Source: Cyclobacterium xiamenense
GTDB lineage: Bacteria; Bacteroidota; Bacteroidia; Cytophagales; Cyclobacteriaceae
Reading direction: 5' to 3'
NCBI RefSeq assembly: GCF_009467825.1
Contig: NZ_WIOK01000021.1
Span: forward strand, 1-64,000
Length of the DNA: 64,000 bases
Part shown: piece by piece, positions 56,633 through 64,000 of the stretch
Layout: the number at the start of each line of letters is the position of its first letter
Position numbering within the stretch: the stretch's first letter is position 1
The notes under the pieces: model-generated
The model's input: the letters and a program-made list of their open reading frames with translations, nothing else
The model's database searches: none
What the model was told of the DNA's origin: nothing
Made by a program: the position numbers and the translations under genes

Positions 56633-59581
56633 CTACAAGCCGGCCGCTGCGTATAAAATCTCAACAGGGTGCCGTGCTTTTTTGCCCGTACCATCGGAAA
56701 TCTGATGCCGGCAACTTGTACCGGGCGCAGCGATCAATGCGTCTGCTTCCGCAGCGCGGACAGCAGGAAACAATACCATCTCGCCAATCTGCATGCTCAG
56801 CGAGTAATGCTCTTTTTCATAGCCAAAAGATCCTGCCATCCCACAACAACCGGAAGGAATCACCTGAACCCGGTAGTTTTCAGGTAGTTCAAGCAGCTTC
56901 TTGGTATAATTCACCGAAGAAAGGGCCTTTTGATGGCAATGCCCGTGCAGGTGGACGATTTTGGCTTCCGAGGTAAAGGCATCGGGACCGATATTTCCAG
57001 CAATAATTTCTTTCGCTAAAAACTCATCGATCATTTCGCAATGAAATTTAAGCGATTTGGCTTTTTCCCGAAGGCTTTTGTTCACCAGACGAGGGTATTC
57101 GTCCCTAAAGCTCAGAATGGCCGATGGTTCCAAACCAATCAAGGGGCTGTCTGCATTTACCAGGTCAGCGAACAAGGCAACGTTTGCTTCGGCCATTTTT
57201 TGTGCATAATCCAACAGGCCTTTGGAGATGGCCCCTCTCCCACTTTCCGCATGATCTACCATCTTCACCTCATAGCCCAGGTGGCGCAATAACGTGATGG
57301 CTTTGATGCCGATCTCGGTGTCGTTGTGATTGGTAAATTCGTCGAAGAAAAAATACAGCGATTTGATGATGGGTCTGCCTGAAAGCGTTCGGTACTCCTT
57401 TTTGTACCAACTTTTAAGGGACTGCTTGCTGATTGTCGGTAAGGTTCGTTGCGGGGCTACGCCCAAAAACTTTTTCAATCCACCTCCAAATGCAGCGTTT
57501 GTAAGAAAAAAATTCGATATACCCGGAACCATACTTCCCAGACCGTTTAGTTTGTTGATATACGCAAATGCCCTGGACCGTAACGGCACCCCATTGGTCT
57601 TTTGGTATTGGTACTGAAATTCTGCTTTCATCGTGGACATGTCCACGTTGGAGGGGCATTCGGAGGTACAGCCTTTGCAGGAAAGGCAAAGATCCATCAC
57701 CTCTTTGATTTCCGGATGATCGAAAGGATTTTCCTTTCGGCTATTGGTCAGAAATTCCCGCAAGGTATTGGCCCGTCCGCGGGTGGTATCTTTTTCGTAG
57801 CGGGTGGCCTGATAACTGGGACACATGGTACCTCCACCGGAATTTGGCAGTTTGCGGCAATCCCCCGATCCATTGCATTTTTCGGCCATGCGCAAAATGC
57901 CTCCTACATTGCTAAAGTCAAATTTTGTCGGAAACTCCGGGGTTACCATTTCCGGTTCGTAGCGAAGGGAAGTATTCATCGGCGGTGCATCCACAATCTT
58001 TCCAGGGTTGAATATTCCGTTGGGGTCCCAGGTAGCTTTCAATCGCTTAAATAGATCGTAGTTTTCCTGACCGACCATCATGGGAATAAAGGCAGCCCTC
58101 ACCCGGCCGTCACCGTGTTCCCCGCTCAGGGATCCCTTGTATTTTTTTACCAGCTTGGCACTGGCTTCGCTAATCCGGTAAAATTCCTCCACATCCCTGG
58201 CCTTTTTCAGATCCAGGATGGGGCGCAAGTGGATTTCGCCGGCGCCAGCGTGGGCATAATAAACCGGTTCCTGCCCAAATTCCTTGATTATTTCGGCGAA
58301 CTCGTCAATATAGTCTGCCAGATCTTCTATCGCCACAGCGGTATCTTCGATGCAGGCTACGGCTTTTTTGTCACCGGGAATGTTGGCAAGCAGCCCCAAG
58401 CCCGCACTGCGCAACTGCCAGGCACTGTTGGTCCGATCCGGGCCAATGACGGGAAAAGAATAGCCTAAACCGGCGTTTTTTAAGGCGTCCACAAAAACCA
58501 ATCCTTGTGTTTTGGCCTCTTCGATGGTTTTTCCCCGAAATTCCACCATGAGAATGGCTTTGGGGTCTCCCTCGACAAAATCCCGGTTTCGACTTTGTTC
58601 GACATTTTCCTTGGTACAGTCCAGGATGATTTTATCCATCAACTCTACTGCGGTGGGTGCATGCTTCATGGCCACCTGCGCTGCCTTCATGCTGTCGTGG
58701 ATGCTATCAAAATGCGCTGCCACTACGATATCAAAGGGATCAGGTAGTGGATCCAGGTGGATTTTTATCTCCGTGGTGATGGCCAGTGTACCCTCCGACC
58801 CGCAAAGCAATTTACAAAAATCGAATGGATTTTGGGATTCCGAAAACAGCTGGGATTCCAGCAAATAATCAAGGGCATATCCCGTATTTCGGCGGTGTAT
58901 GGCCGCCTTGGGGAAATGCTCCCGAATGTTTTGTTGTACTTCCGGCTTGCTAAGCTCTTCCCGTATGTGGCGGTAGAGTGCTCCTTCCAGGTTATCTTGC
59001 TTGCATTTTAATTCGAAATCCGCAGGGCTCATGGATTTAAAAACCGCCTCCGTCCCATCGCTCAACAGGACCTTAAGTTCGAGCACGTGTTCCCGGGTAC
59101 TTCCGTAGACGATGGAGGTGGTTCCGCAACTGTTATTCCCCACCATTCCACCGATCATGGCCCGGGTAGCCGTACTGGTAATGGGACTAAAAAAATACCC
59201 GTGTTCTTTGAGGTAGTTGTTCAATTCATTACGGACGACTCCAGGTTGTACACGAACCCATCCCTCCTGCTTGTTAAACTCGACGGTTTTATTCATGTAT
59301 TTGGAGACGTCCACCACAATGCCCTCACCCACGCATTGACCAGCCAGAGAGGTACCGGCGGTACGCGGAATCAGGGAGGTACCGTTTTCTGTCGCAAAAC
59401 GGATCAGTTTTTTCAGATCACTGCATGTTTTTGGCAAAGCTACTGCCAGCGGCAAGGATCGGTAGACCGAGGCATCCGTGGCATACAAGGTTTTCATCAA
59501 GCTGTCAAAATGCAGTTCCCCATCCAGCTCCTTGCCCAATTGGCGCAGAAGCGGGGCAAATTCCGTTGTCGTTTTACTCAT
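56633..59581 (-). CDS. FAD-linked oxidase fused to FeS/CCG domains (YdiJ-type), copy 2
   Basis: A 982-residue paralogue of the protein at 42325-45210 with the same order: PCMH FAD domain (PRTAGTSLAGQ, GGMVGNNSCGTTS), FAD-oxidase C domain (GSLSGEHGDGRVRA), a 4Fe-4S domain (CNGSGDCRK; CLSCKGCTSECPSNVDM), and a GlcF-like end with HGHCHQKAL and SGCCGMAGSFGYEKEH. The two copies probably use different D-2-hydroxyacids. It converges on the ThuA-fusion operon terminator. An exact -7 element (TATTTTTG, plus 59586-59593) lies only 5 bases before its ATG, which would leave almost no leader. A later in-frame Met at residue 29 is too far in to be the true start, because the conserved N-terminal segment precedes it. 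Confidence 0.9.
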   Translation of the reverse strand: MSKTTTEFAPLLRQLGKELDGELHFDSLMKTLYATDASVYRSLPLAVALPKTCSDLKKLIRFATENGTSLIPRTAGTSLAGQCVGEGIVVDVSKYMNKTVEFNKQEGWVRVQPGVVRNELNNYLKEHGYFFSPITSTATRAMIGGMVGNNSCGTTSIVYGSTREHVLELKVLLSDGTEAVFKSMSPADFELKCKQDNLEGALYRHIREELSKPEVQQNIREHFPKAAIHRRNTGYALDYLLESQLFSESQNPFDFCKLLCGSEGTLAITTEIKIHLDPLPDPFDIVVAAHFDSIHDSMKAAQVAMKHAPTAVELMDKIILDCTKENVEQSRNRDFVEGDPKAILMVEFRGKTIEEAKTQGLVFVDALKNAGLGYSFPVIGPDRTNSAWQLRSAGLGLLANIPGDKKAVACIEDTAVAIEDLADYIDEFAEIIKEFGQEPVYYAHAGAGEIHLRPILDLKKARDVEEFYRISEASAKLVKKYKGSLSGEHGDGRVRAAFIPMMVGQENYDLFKRLKATWDPNGIFNPGKIVDAPPMNTSLRYEPEMVTPEFPTKFDFSNVGGILRMAEKCNGSGDCRKLPNSGGGTMCPSYQATRYEKDTTRGRANTLREFLTNSRKENPFDHPEIKEVMDLCLSCKGCTSECPSNVDMSTMKAEFQYQYQKTNGVPLRSRAFAYINKLNGLGSMVPGISNFFLTNAAFGGGLKKFLGVAPQRTLPTISKQSLKSWYKKEYRTLSGRPIIKSLYFFFDEFTNHNDTEIGIKAITLLRHLGYEVKMVDHAESGRGAISKGLLDYAQKMAEANVALFADLVNADSPLIGLEPSAILSFRDEYPRLVNKSLREKAKSLKFHCEMIDEFLAKEIIAGNIGPDAFTSEAKIVHLHGHCHQKALSSVNYTKKLLELPENYRVQVIPSGCCGMAGSFGYEKEHYSLSMQIGEMVLFPAVRAAEADALIAAPGTSCRHQISDGTGKKARHPVEILYAAAGL

Positions 59582-59585
59582 GGCC

Positions 59586-59593
59586 CAAAAATA
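59586..59593 (-). promoter_or_regulatory. Candidate -7 element, second FAD/FeS oxidase gene
   Basis: TATTTTTG on the minus strand matches TAnnTTTG, 5 bases before the start codon. No TTTG at the -33 position. It would imply a leaderless transcript and may be fortuitous. Confidence 0.3.
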
Positions 59594-59717
59594 GGACAGT
59601 TAACAATAGGAATGAACAGCTACCCGGGATTTTTATTTCGCGAGTGATGAGGCCAGAACCAATTATGGTGGTTATTTTTAAGAAACGAAGCCAACGACGA
59701 ATTACACCCCATTTCAG

Positions 59718-60689
59718 ATGCTGCTACAAGCACCATTGACCCAAGATCATATCGACTACCTGCGAAAAAGAGGATTTCTGCATCCGGATGAATCGGTGCG
59801 CTCCAGCGGAAAAGCTGGGGAAGGAAACATGAACGTCACCCTGGCGGTTGCGACCGACAAGCGAACCATTATTCTAAAGCAATCCAGACCCTATGTGGCC
59901 AAATACCCCCAAGTACCGGCCCCTCCGGAGCGAACAGGCATCGAATATCAGTATTACCAATGTCTGGCAAGCCAGACAGATTTAGCCGGCTATTCTCCAC
60001 GAATCATCGCATTTGATCCGGATTCCTGGCTTCTCGCCATGGAGTTTGTGGAGCAGGGAGCAGATTACCTGGAAATCTACCAACAGCCCGATCAACTCAC
60101 CGAAGCCCTGGCCGAAGATTTGCTGAATTACCTTAAAGCACTACACCAACTCGAAGTAAAGGCTTTTCCGGAAAACCGGGCCATGCGCGCATTAAATCAC
60201 CAACACATTTTTGTACTTCCCTTTCAGGAGGAAAATGGTTTCGATTTGGATGGCATTCAACCCGGCTTGCAGCCATTATCCCGGATGATAAAAACAGACC
60301 CGGCGTTGATCGCAAAAGTAACCCAATTGGGCGAGCGGTACCTTTCCCCAGGAAGACAATTGATACACGGCGACTTTTATCCGGGAAGCTGGCTTTCCAG
60401 CCCTGGGGGATTGAAAATCATTGATACCGAATTTGCCTTTTTGGGAGATCCCGAGTTTGACCTGGCGGTAATGCTGGCTCATTTGCACCTTGCCCGAGTA
60501 CCGGAAGACCGTCTCAAGAGTCTTCGGGAGTCGTATCCCTTGGATGAAGCCCGGCTGGCTGCTTTTACCGGAATAGAAATTCTCCGCAGACTCTTTGGAC
60601 TGGCACAATTGCCGCTGGACTTATCCCTGGAAGAAAAAGAAATATTCGCCCATCATGCCATCCAACTGATCCTTCATGACGCATTTTAA
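59718..60689 (+). CDS. APH/methylthioribose kinase-like small-molecule kinase
   Basis: A cytoplasmic 323-residue kinase of the aminoglycoside-phosphotransferase fold. The catalytic loop is LIHGDFYPGSWL (HGD with catalytic Asp, and the distal position) and the metal-binding DxE is in IIDTEFAFLGDPEFDLAV. N-terminal LKQSRPYVAKYPQ resembles the lysine-containing strand of methylthioribose kinase more than that of antibiotic kinases. The true substrate could be a ribose-like sugar. The ADP-ribosylglycohydrolase gene overlaps its 3' end by 14 bases, so the two are translationally coupled and may act on the same metabolite. Confidence 0.85.
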   Translation: MLLQAPLTQDHIDYLRKRGFLHPDESVRSSGKAGEGNMNVTLAVATDKRTIILKQSRPYVAKYPQVPAPPERTGIEYQYYQCLASQTDLAGYSPRIIAFDPDSWLLAMEFVEQGADYLEIYQQPDQLTEALAEDLLNYLKALHQLEVKAFPENRAMRALNHQHIFVLPFQEENGFDLDGIQPGLQPLSRMIKTDPALIAKVTQLGERYLSPGRQLIHGDFYPGSWLSSPGGLKIIDTEFAFLGDPEFDLAVMLAHLHLARVPEDRLKSLRESYPLDEARLAAFTGIEILRRLFGLAQLPLDLSLEEKEIFAHHAIQLILHDAF

Positions 60690-61956
60690 TCGGTTACTAT
60701 TCTTTCTCTTGATCTTATCAATGCAGGCCTGCTCTTCGGATCCCACAGAACATCAAACGGATCAATCTGAAGACTCCCCCTTGCCCTTACCCCTCAGTGA
60801 AGAGGAACTGGCAAATAAAGTAAAAGGAATGCTGGTGGGTAGCGCCATTGGTGACGCCATGGGCGCCCCCACAGAGATGTGGGACAGGGAGTCCATCGAT
60901 CGGACCTATGGCTGGGTAGACGATCTGGATTCCATGGTACGGGAAGTCTCCCCGGAAGGAACCTGGAAAGTCAATCTACCCGCCGGAGGGACCACCGACG
61001 ATACCCGTTGGAAAAAGCTCGTATTCGAATACCTGGAGACGCAACCTACACGGGAACTGGACCCCACGGCGTTTTCACGACACATCGTCCGGGAGTACGA
61101 AGCCTATTTTTCGGATTTTCAAACACTTAGGCCGGAACAAACCGAAGCCCTGGAATACGCCAACCTGCGGGTTTTATGGCTGCAGGAGTGGTACAAGGTA
61201 TCTAAACCGATCCTGAACGAAGACCTGATGGGCTACCAGCAAGCACTGGGCAAATTTTATGGGGGAGAAATGGTCTGTGCCGGCCTGTTGTATGCGCCTG
61301 CGATCGGCCTTCGCTATCCAGGCCAGCCAGAGATGGCCTATGAACAGGCCTATCGGTTGAGTTTGTACGATATTGGCTATGCCAAGGATATCAGTGCCTT
61401 ATCGGCGGCCATGACGGCAGCGGCCATGACTGCCAATGGCGACAAAACAAAATTATTGGACGTGCTTCGATCCGTAGATCCGGAATCGTTTTTTAAAAGC
61501 CGACTGGTAGGTCGAAGTAGCTACCGGATCCTGGAGATTGCACGAGAAATTGCCGAAACCGTACATGCGGCTTCCGCGCCGGAAAAAAACCTACCGGGTG
61601 AAGCATCCGCCAAAAACAGTGCCATGCAACAAGCCTTTGTCCTACTGGACAAGCACCTGCAAGACATGCCCTTCCATGCCGGAGAAATTCACTTGCAGGT
61701 ACTAACCGCCATGTTGGTTGCGGATTTTGACTTTCGGGACAGCCTCACCTTCCTGGTCAATTATGGGCGGGACAACGATACCACGGCGGCGATTCTGGGA
61801 GGAATTTTGGGGGCTTTTCATGGGTACGAAAACCTTCCGGATGCGATGAAAACGCGGGTGGTTGACGTGAACAAAAACCTACTCGATATCGACCTGCATG
61901 CCTTGGCCGAAACCCAAACCAACCATATCCTTTCCCTATATGCCGCACCAAAATAG
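60676..61956 (+). CDS. ADP-ribosylglycohydrolase-family lipoprotein
   Basis: A 426-residue exported member of the ADP-ribosylglycohydrolase superfamily. The lipoprotein signal ends at MQAC (Cys near residue 19). The helical core begins with GMLVGSAIGDAMGAPTE. Metal-binding acids appear as GGTTDDT (N-terminal pair) and NYGRDNDTTAAILGGILGA (C-terminal pair), as in di-magnesium members. The family includes enzymes that remove ADP-ribose from proteins, DNA or dinitrogenase reductase, and others that hydrolyse related nucleosides or glycosides. A secreted lipidated form is unusual, so it probably cleaves an external ribosyl or glycosyl compound. It overlaps the upstream kinase gene by 14 bases. 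Confidence 0.85.
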   Translation: MTHFNRLLFFLLILSMQACSSDPTEHQTDQSEDSPLPLPLSEEELANKVKGMLVGSAIGDAMGAPTEMWDRESIDRTYGWVDDLDSMVREVSPEGTWKVNLPAGGTTDDTRWKKLVFEYLETQPTRELDPTAFSRHIVREYEAYFSDFQTLRPEQTEALEYANLRVLWLQEWYKVSKPILNEDLMGYQQALGKFYGGEMVCAGLLYAPAIGLRYPGQPEMAYEQAYRLSLYDIGYAKDISALSAAMTAAAMTANGDKTKLLDVLRSVDPESFFKSRLVGRSSYRILEIAREIAETVHAASAPEKNLPGEASAKNSAMQQAFVLLDKHLQDMPFHAGEIHLQVLTAMLVADFDFRDSLTFLVNYGRDNDTTAAILGGILGAFHGYENLPDAMKTRVVDVNKNLLDIDLHALAETQTNHILSLYAAPK

Positions 61957-62335
61957 GCTTTCGCATAGAATTTTCCGAATTGTGCCCCCGGGACTACAAG
62001 CGCCATACGCCGGACTGGCATCTCAGAAAGAAAAACCGTTCCTGGCTGAGAACCTGGCGGGCGTTCAGGGAGAAGCAGACTGCTTTTGCTAACGCTCATT
62101 ACCACGGAAAATCAAGAACGCGTAACGTGGCACTATGGACGAATCCTAACCGGCATTGGCCCTGGCGAATCGCATGAACTAACAAAAAGTATGGCAAAAA
62201 ATTTGAGGCTATAGCCGTGGAATTGTTCCACATTACTTTTTAAAATTTTCTTATTTTTTAAATTATTTAGTAATATATTTTGTTATTATCATATAAGAAA
62301 TACCAATCATTCTAAAAAGGACAAAAATCATTAGT
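61957..62335. other. 379-base intergenic region before the desaturase
   Basis: No convincing gene. Short frames near 61980-62177 have no recognisable protein character. The 3' half is A/T-rich, as expected for a promoter zone, but no exact TAnnTTTG with TTTG-N19 was found. It contains the adjacent palindromes at 62207-62231. Confidence 0.6.
62207..62231. promoter_or_regulatory. Two abutting palindromes, candidate operator upstream of the desaturase
   Basis: GGCTATAGCC (62207-62216) is a perfect 10-base palindrome and is followed directly by the inverted repeat GTGGAA-TTG-TTCCAC (62217-62231). Both lie about 105 bases before the desaturase start. They could form a regulator site or, on the plus strand, a weak terminator-like hairpin. 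Confidence 0.4.
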
Positions 62336-63421
62336 ATGCCCTTACCTCTTAAATTCGTCGATAAAACCAATTCAGGCTTTTTTACAACCGTAAAAGAACG
62401 CGTAAACGATTATTTCCAGTCCAATGGACTGACAAAACAAGCAAATGGGGCCATGGTGCTGAAAACCATCATCTACCTGGTCTCTTTTGTGTTGCTATAC
62501 CTGGCCATTTTACTGGAAGTATTTCCTTCCTGGGTATCCCTTTTGCTCGCTATCGCCCTTGGCATGAACATGGCTTTTATTGGCTTTAATATTTGTCACG
62601 ATGCACTTCACGGTTCTTATTCATCCAAGCCATGGGTCAATAATACACTTGGTTTTATTTTTAATATCATCGGTGCCAACGTGTATATTTGGAAAATCAC
62701 TCACAATAAAATCCACCATACCTACACCAATATTGTAGGGCACGACGGCGACCTGGAGATAGCGCCCGGGGTTGTACGGGTTTCAGAAAAGGAAAAACAT
62801 CACCCGATCCATCGCTATCAACACATCTATGCTTTTTTCTTGTATTCGCTAGCCTCCGTGTCCTGGTTTTTTAAGAAAGACTACAAAAAGTTTTTCCAGA
62901 AGAAAATTGGCCAACATGAGAGCAACCATCCGAGAATAGAGTACGTCAAGCTGTTTTCGTACAAACTGATGTACTATAGCCTTTTCATCATCCTACCCTT
63001 GCTGGTAATGAGCATTACCTGGTGGCAATTTCTAATTGGCTTTTTGGCACTTAATCTGGCTATGGGGTTGGTTATCGGCCTGGTATTTCAACTAGCGCAT
63101 CTAGTGGAACAAACCTCTCTACCAGATCCTGAAAAAAATAAAAATATAGAAGAAGCCTGGGCCGAGCATCAGCTGAAAACCACTGCTAACTTTGCAAGAA
63201 ATAGTCGGTTGACCACCTTTTTATGTGGTGGTCTGAACCTACAAGTGGAGCATCACCTTTTTCCAAAAATCTGCCATATCCATTACCCGCAAATCTCGGG
63301 AATCGTTAAAAAGACTTCTTTGGAATTTGGATTGCCCTACCACGAAAATACAAGCTTCGCATCAGCCCTCAAATCGCATTACAACTTTCTGAAAAAAGCG
63401 GGAAAAAAACAGCTGGCTTAG
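62336..63421 (+). CDS. Membrane fatty acid desaturase (front-end/linoleoyl-CoA type)
   Basis: A 361-residue integral membrane di-iron desaturase. All three histidine boxes are present: HDALH (residues 88-92), HNKIHH (123-128) and QVEHH (303-307). The Q in the last box, in place of H, marks front-end (Delta-5/6-type) or sphingolipid desaturases. About four TM helices are interspersed. No fused cytochrome b5 domain is present, so it needs a separate electron donor such as ferredoxin. Such enzymes adjust membrane fluidity or make polyunsaturated acids. The substrate chain and position are not determinable. It is monocistronic, preceded by the 379-base regulatory gap. Confidence 0.92.
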   Translation: MPLPLKFVDKTNSGFFTTVKERVNDYFQSNGLTKQANGAMVLKTIIYLVSFVLLYLAILLEVFPSWVSLLLAIALGMNMAFIGFNICHDALHGSYSSKPWVNNTLGFIFNIIGANVYIWKITHNKIHHTYTNIVGHDGDLEIAPGVVRVSEKEKHHPIHRYQHIYAFFLYSLASVSWFFKKDYKKFFQKKIGQHESNHPRIEYVKLFSYKLMYYSLFIILPLLVMSITWWQFLIGFLALNLAMGLVIGLVFQLAHLVEQTSLPDPEKNKNIEEAWAEHQLKTTANFARNSRLTTFLCGGLNLQVEHHLFPKICHIHYPQISGIVKKTSLEFGLPYHENTSFASALKSHYNFLKKAGKKQLA

Positions 63422-63570
63422 ATAGATTCGGGTTATATACAGCAGTAATACATAATGGAGTGCATGCCACTTCCCTAAGGTGGGGTCAATCATTTTCACT
63501 ACACCATTTGCCAGTCTCCCGTAGCCTACTTATATTCGGAGGAAGTAAGTATACCATCGGATAGACCCAA

Positions 63571-64000
63571 ATGGAAAGCAACCTGATAGCCGCTGTCTTT
63601 TTACCTATTGCCTTAGCTTTTATTATGCTGGGTATGGGACTAAGCTTATCTACTAGCGATTTTAAAAACATTTTCACCTATCCCAGAGCCATGGTTCTGG
63701 GTCTGTTTTGCCAGTTGGTACTATTGCCCGTACTGGGGTTTTCTTTGGTCTTGAGTTTCGGATTGGAAGGAACGATGGCCGTAGGAATTATGATAATCGC
63801 TTGCTGCCCAGGCGGCCCTACTTCGAATCTAATTACTCACCTGAGTAAAGGCGATACCGCTTTGTCCATTAGCCTGACAGCTATGAGTTCCATCATTACC
63901 GTTTTTACCATTCCCTTATTAGTCAATCTTTCCATTGCATATTTTGGCGAAGCTGGCAGCGTATCTCTTCCATTTATACCTTCCGTGCTCCGAATTACGG
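63571..64000 (+). CDS. Bile acid:sodium symporter (BASS)-family transporter, N-terminal part
   Basis: Only the first 143 codons lie in the window, and the frame stays open to the end at 64000. The encoded segment has at least four hydrophobic helices. The BASS signature region (ACCPGGPTSNLITHLSKGDTALSISLTAMSSI) is clear and corresponds to the sodium-binding crossover helix. Bacterial relatives import bile acids or organic anions such as pantoate or 2-oxo acids. The ATG at 63571 begins directly at the first helix. It lies 149 bases after the desaturase with no exact consensus promoter noted. Confidence 0.85.
   Translation, partial: MESNLIAAVFLPIALAFIMLGMGLSLSTSDFKNIFTYPRAMVLGLFCQLVLLPVLGFSLVLSFGLEGTMAVGIMIIACCPGGPTSNLITHLSKGDTALSISLTAMSSIITVFTIPLLVNLSIAYFGEAGSVSLPFIPSVLRIT

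Noticed and set aside
61980-62177. 65-codon open frame in the gap before the desaturase
   Set aside because: No ATG start, no plausible motif, and unusual Arg/Trp-rich composition.

Overview
The window looks like chromosomal DNA of a free-living, probably marine or environmental Bacteroidota (Cytophagales/Saprospirales-like). The evidence is a T9SS-type C-terminal sorting domain on a 2700-residue secreted protein, promoters matching the Bacteroidota consensus TTTG-N19-TAnnTTTG, lipoprotein and DUF families typical of the phylum (DUF3667, DUF4954, DUF5009/NagX-like), and few strong Shine-Dalgarno sites. The species cannot be named from sequence alone. No insertion sequence, prophage, integrase or CRISPR array was seen.

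Layout. 1-1.3 kb: a 1-Cys peroxiredoxin, then two identical tRNA-Glu genes with a perfect promoter and a terminator. 1.3-9.4 kb: one giant secreted multidomain protein (propeller, Ca-binding repeats, Kelch, malectin/PKD repeats, T9SS tail). 9.6-15.2 kb: drug-efflux MFS, ABC-F protein, sodium:solute symporter and RlmI-like rRNA methyltransferase. 15.2-22.6 kb: glycan-related genes (GH109-like enzyme, NagX-like membrane acyltransferase, amidohydrolase lipoprotein, SGNH esterase, fucosyltransferase-like enzyme, sulfatase). 22.9-31 kb: glmS, a left-handed beta-helix DUF4954 protein, and two unknown exported proteins. 31-34 kb: GT2, MiaE-like hydroxylase, 3-hydroxyacyl-CoA dehydrogenase-like protein. 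34-42.1 kb: a six-gene minus-strand cluster (Tat-exported Gfo/Idh/MocA, DUF1080, PhyH, membrane-anchored propeller/HEAT/cytochrome c protein, DUF1080, Gfo/Idh/MocA) ending in a terminator. 42.3-50 kb: FAD/FeS oxidase, second NagX-like protein, two alginate-lyase-superfamily proteins, DUF3667. 50-56.6 kb: AraC regulator divergent from a ThuA/propeller/HEAT/cupredoxin fusion, a sugar epimerase and a Gfo/Idh/MocA protein, ending in a terminator. 56.6-64 kb: second FAD/FeS oxidase, a small-molecule kinase overlapping an ADP-ribosylglycohydrolase, a front-end-type fatty acid desaturase, and the start of a BASS-family transporter.

How it fits together. Two clusters (34-42 kb and 50-56.5 kb) combine Gfo/Idh/MocA oxidoreductases with DUF1080 proteins or ThuA plus a TIM-barrel epimerase. 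These are the families linked to breakdown of glycosides through 3-keto-sugar intermediates rather than by ordinary hydrolysis. Each cluster also carries a large exported propeller/HEAT protein with its own redox module: cytochrome c in one, a type-1 copper domain in the other. I infer exported sugar oxidation coupled to periplasmic electron carriers. The sulfatase, GH109, NagX-like and alginate-lyase-superfamily genes suggest that sulfated or acetylated aminosugar/uronate polysaccharides are substrates. No SusC/SusD pair lies in this window.
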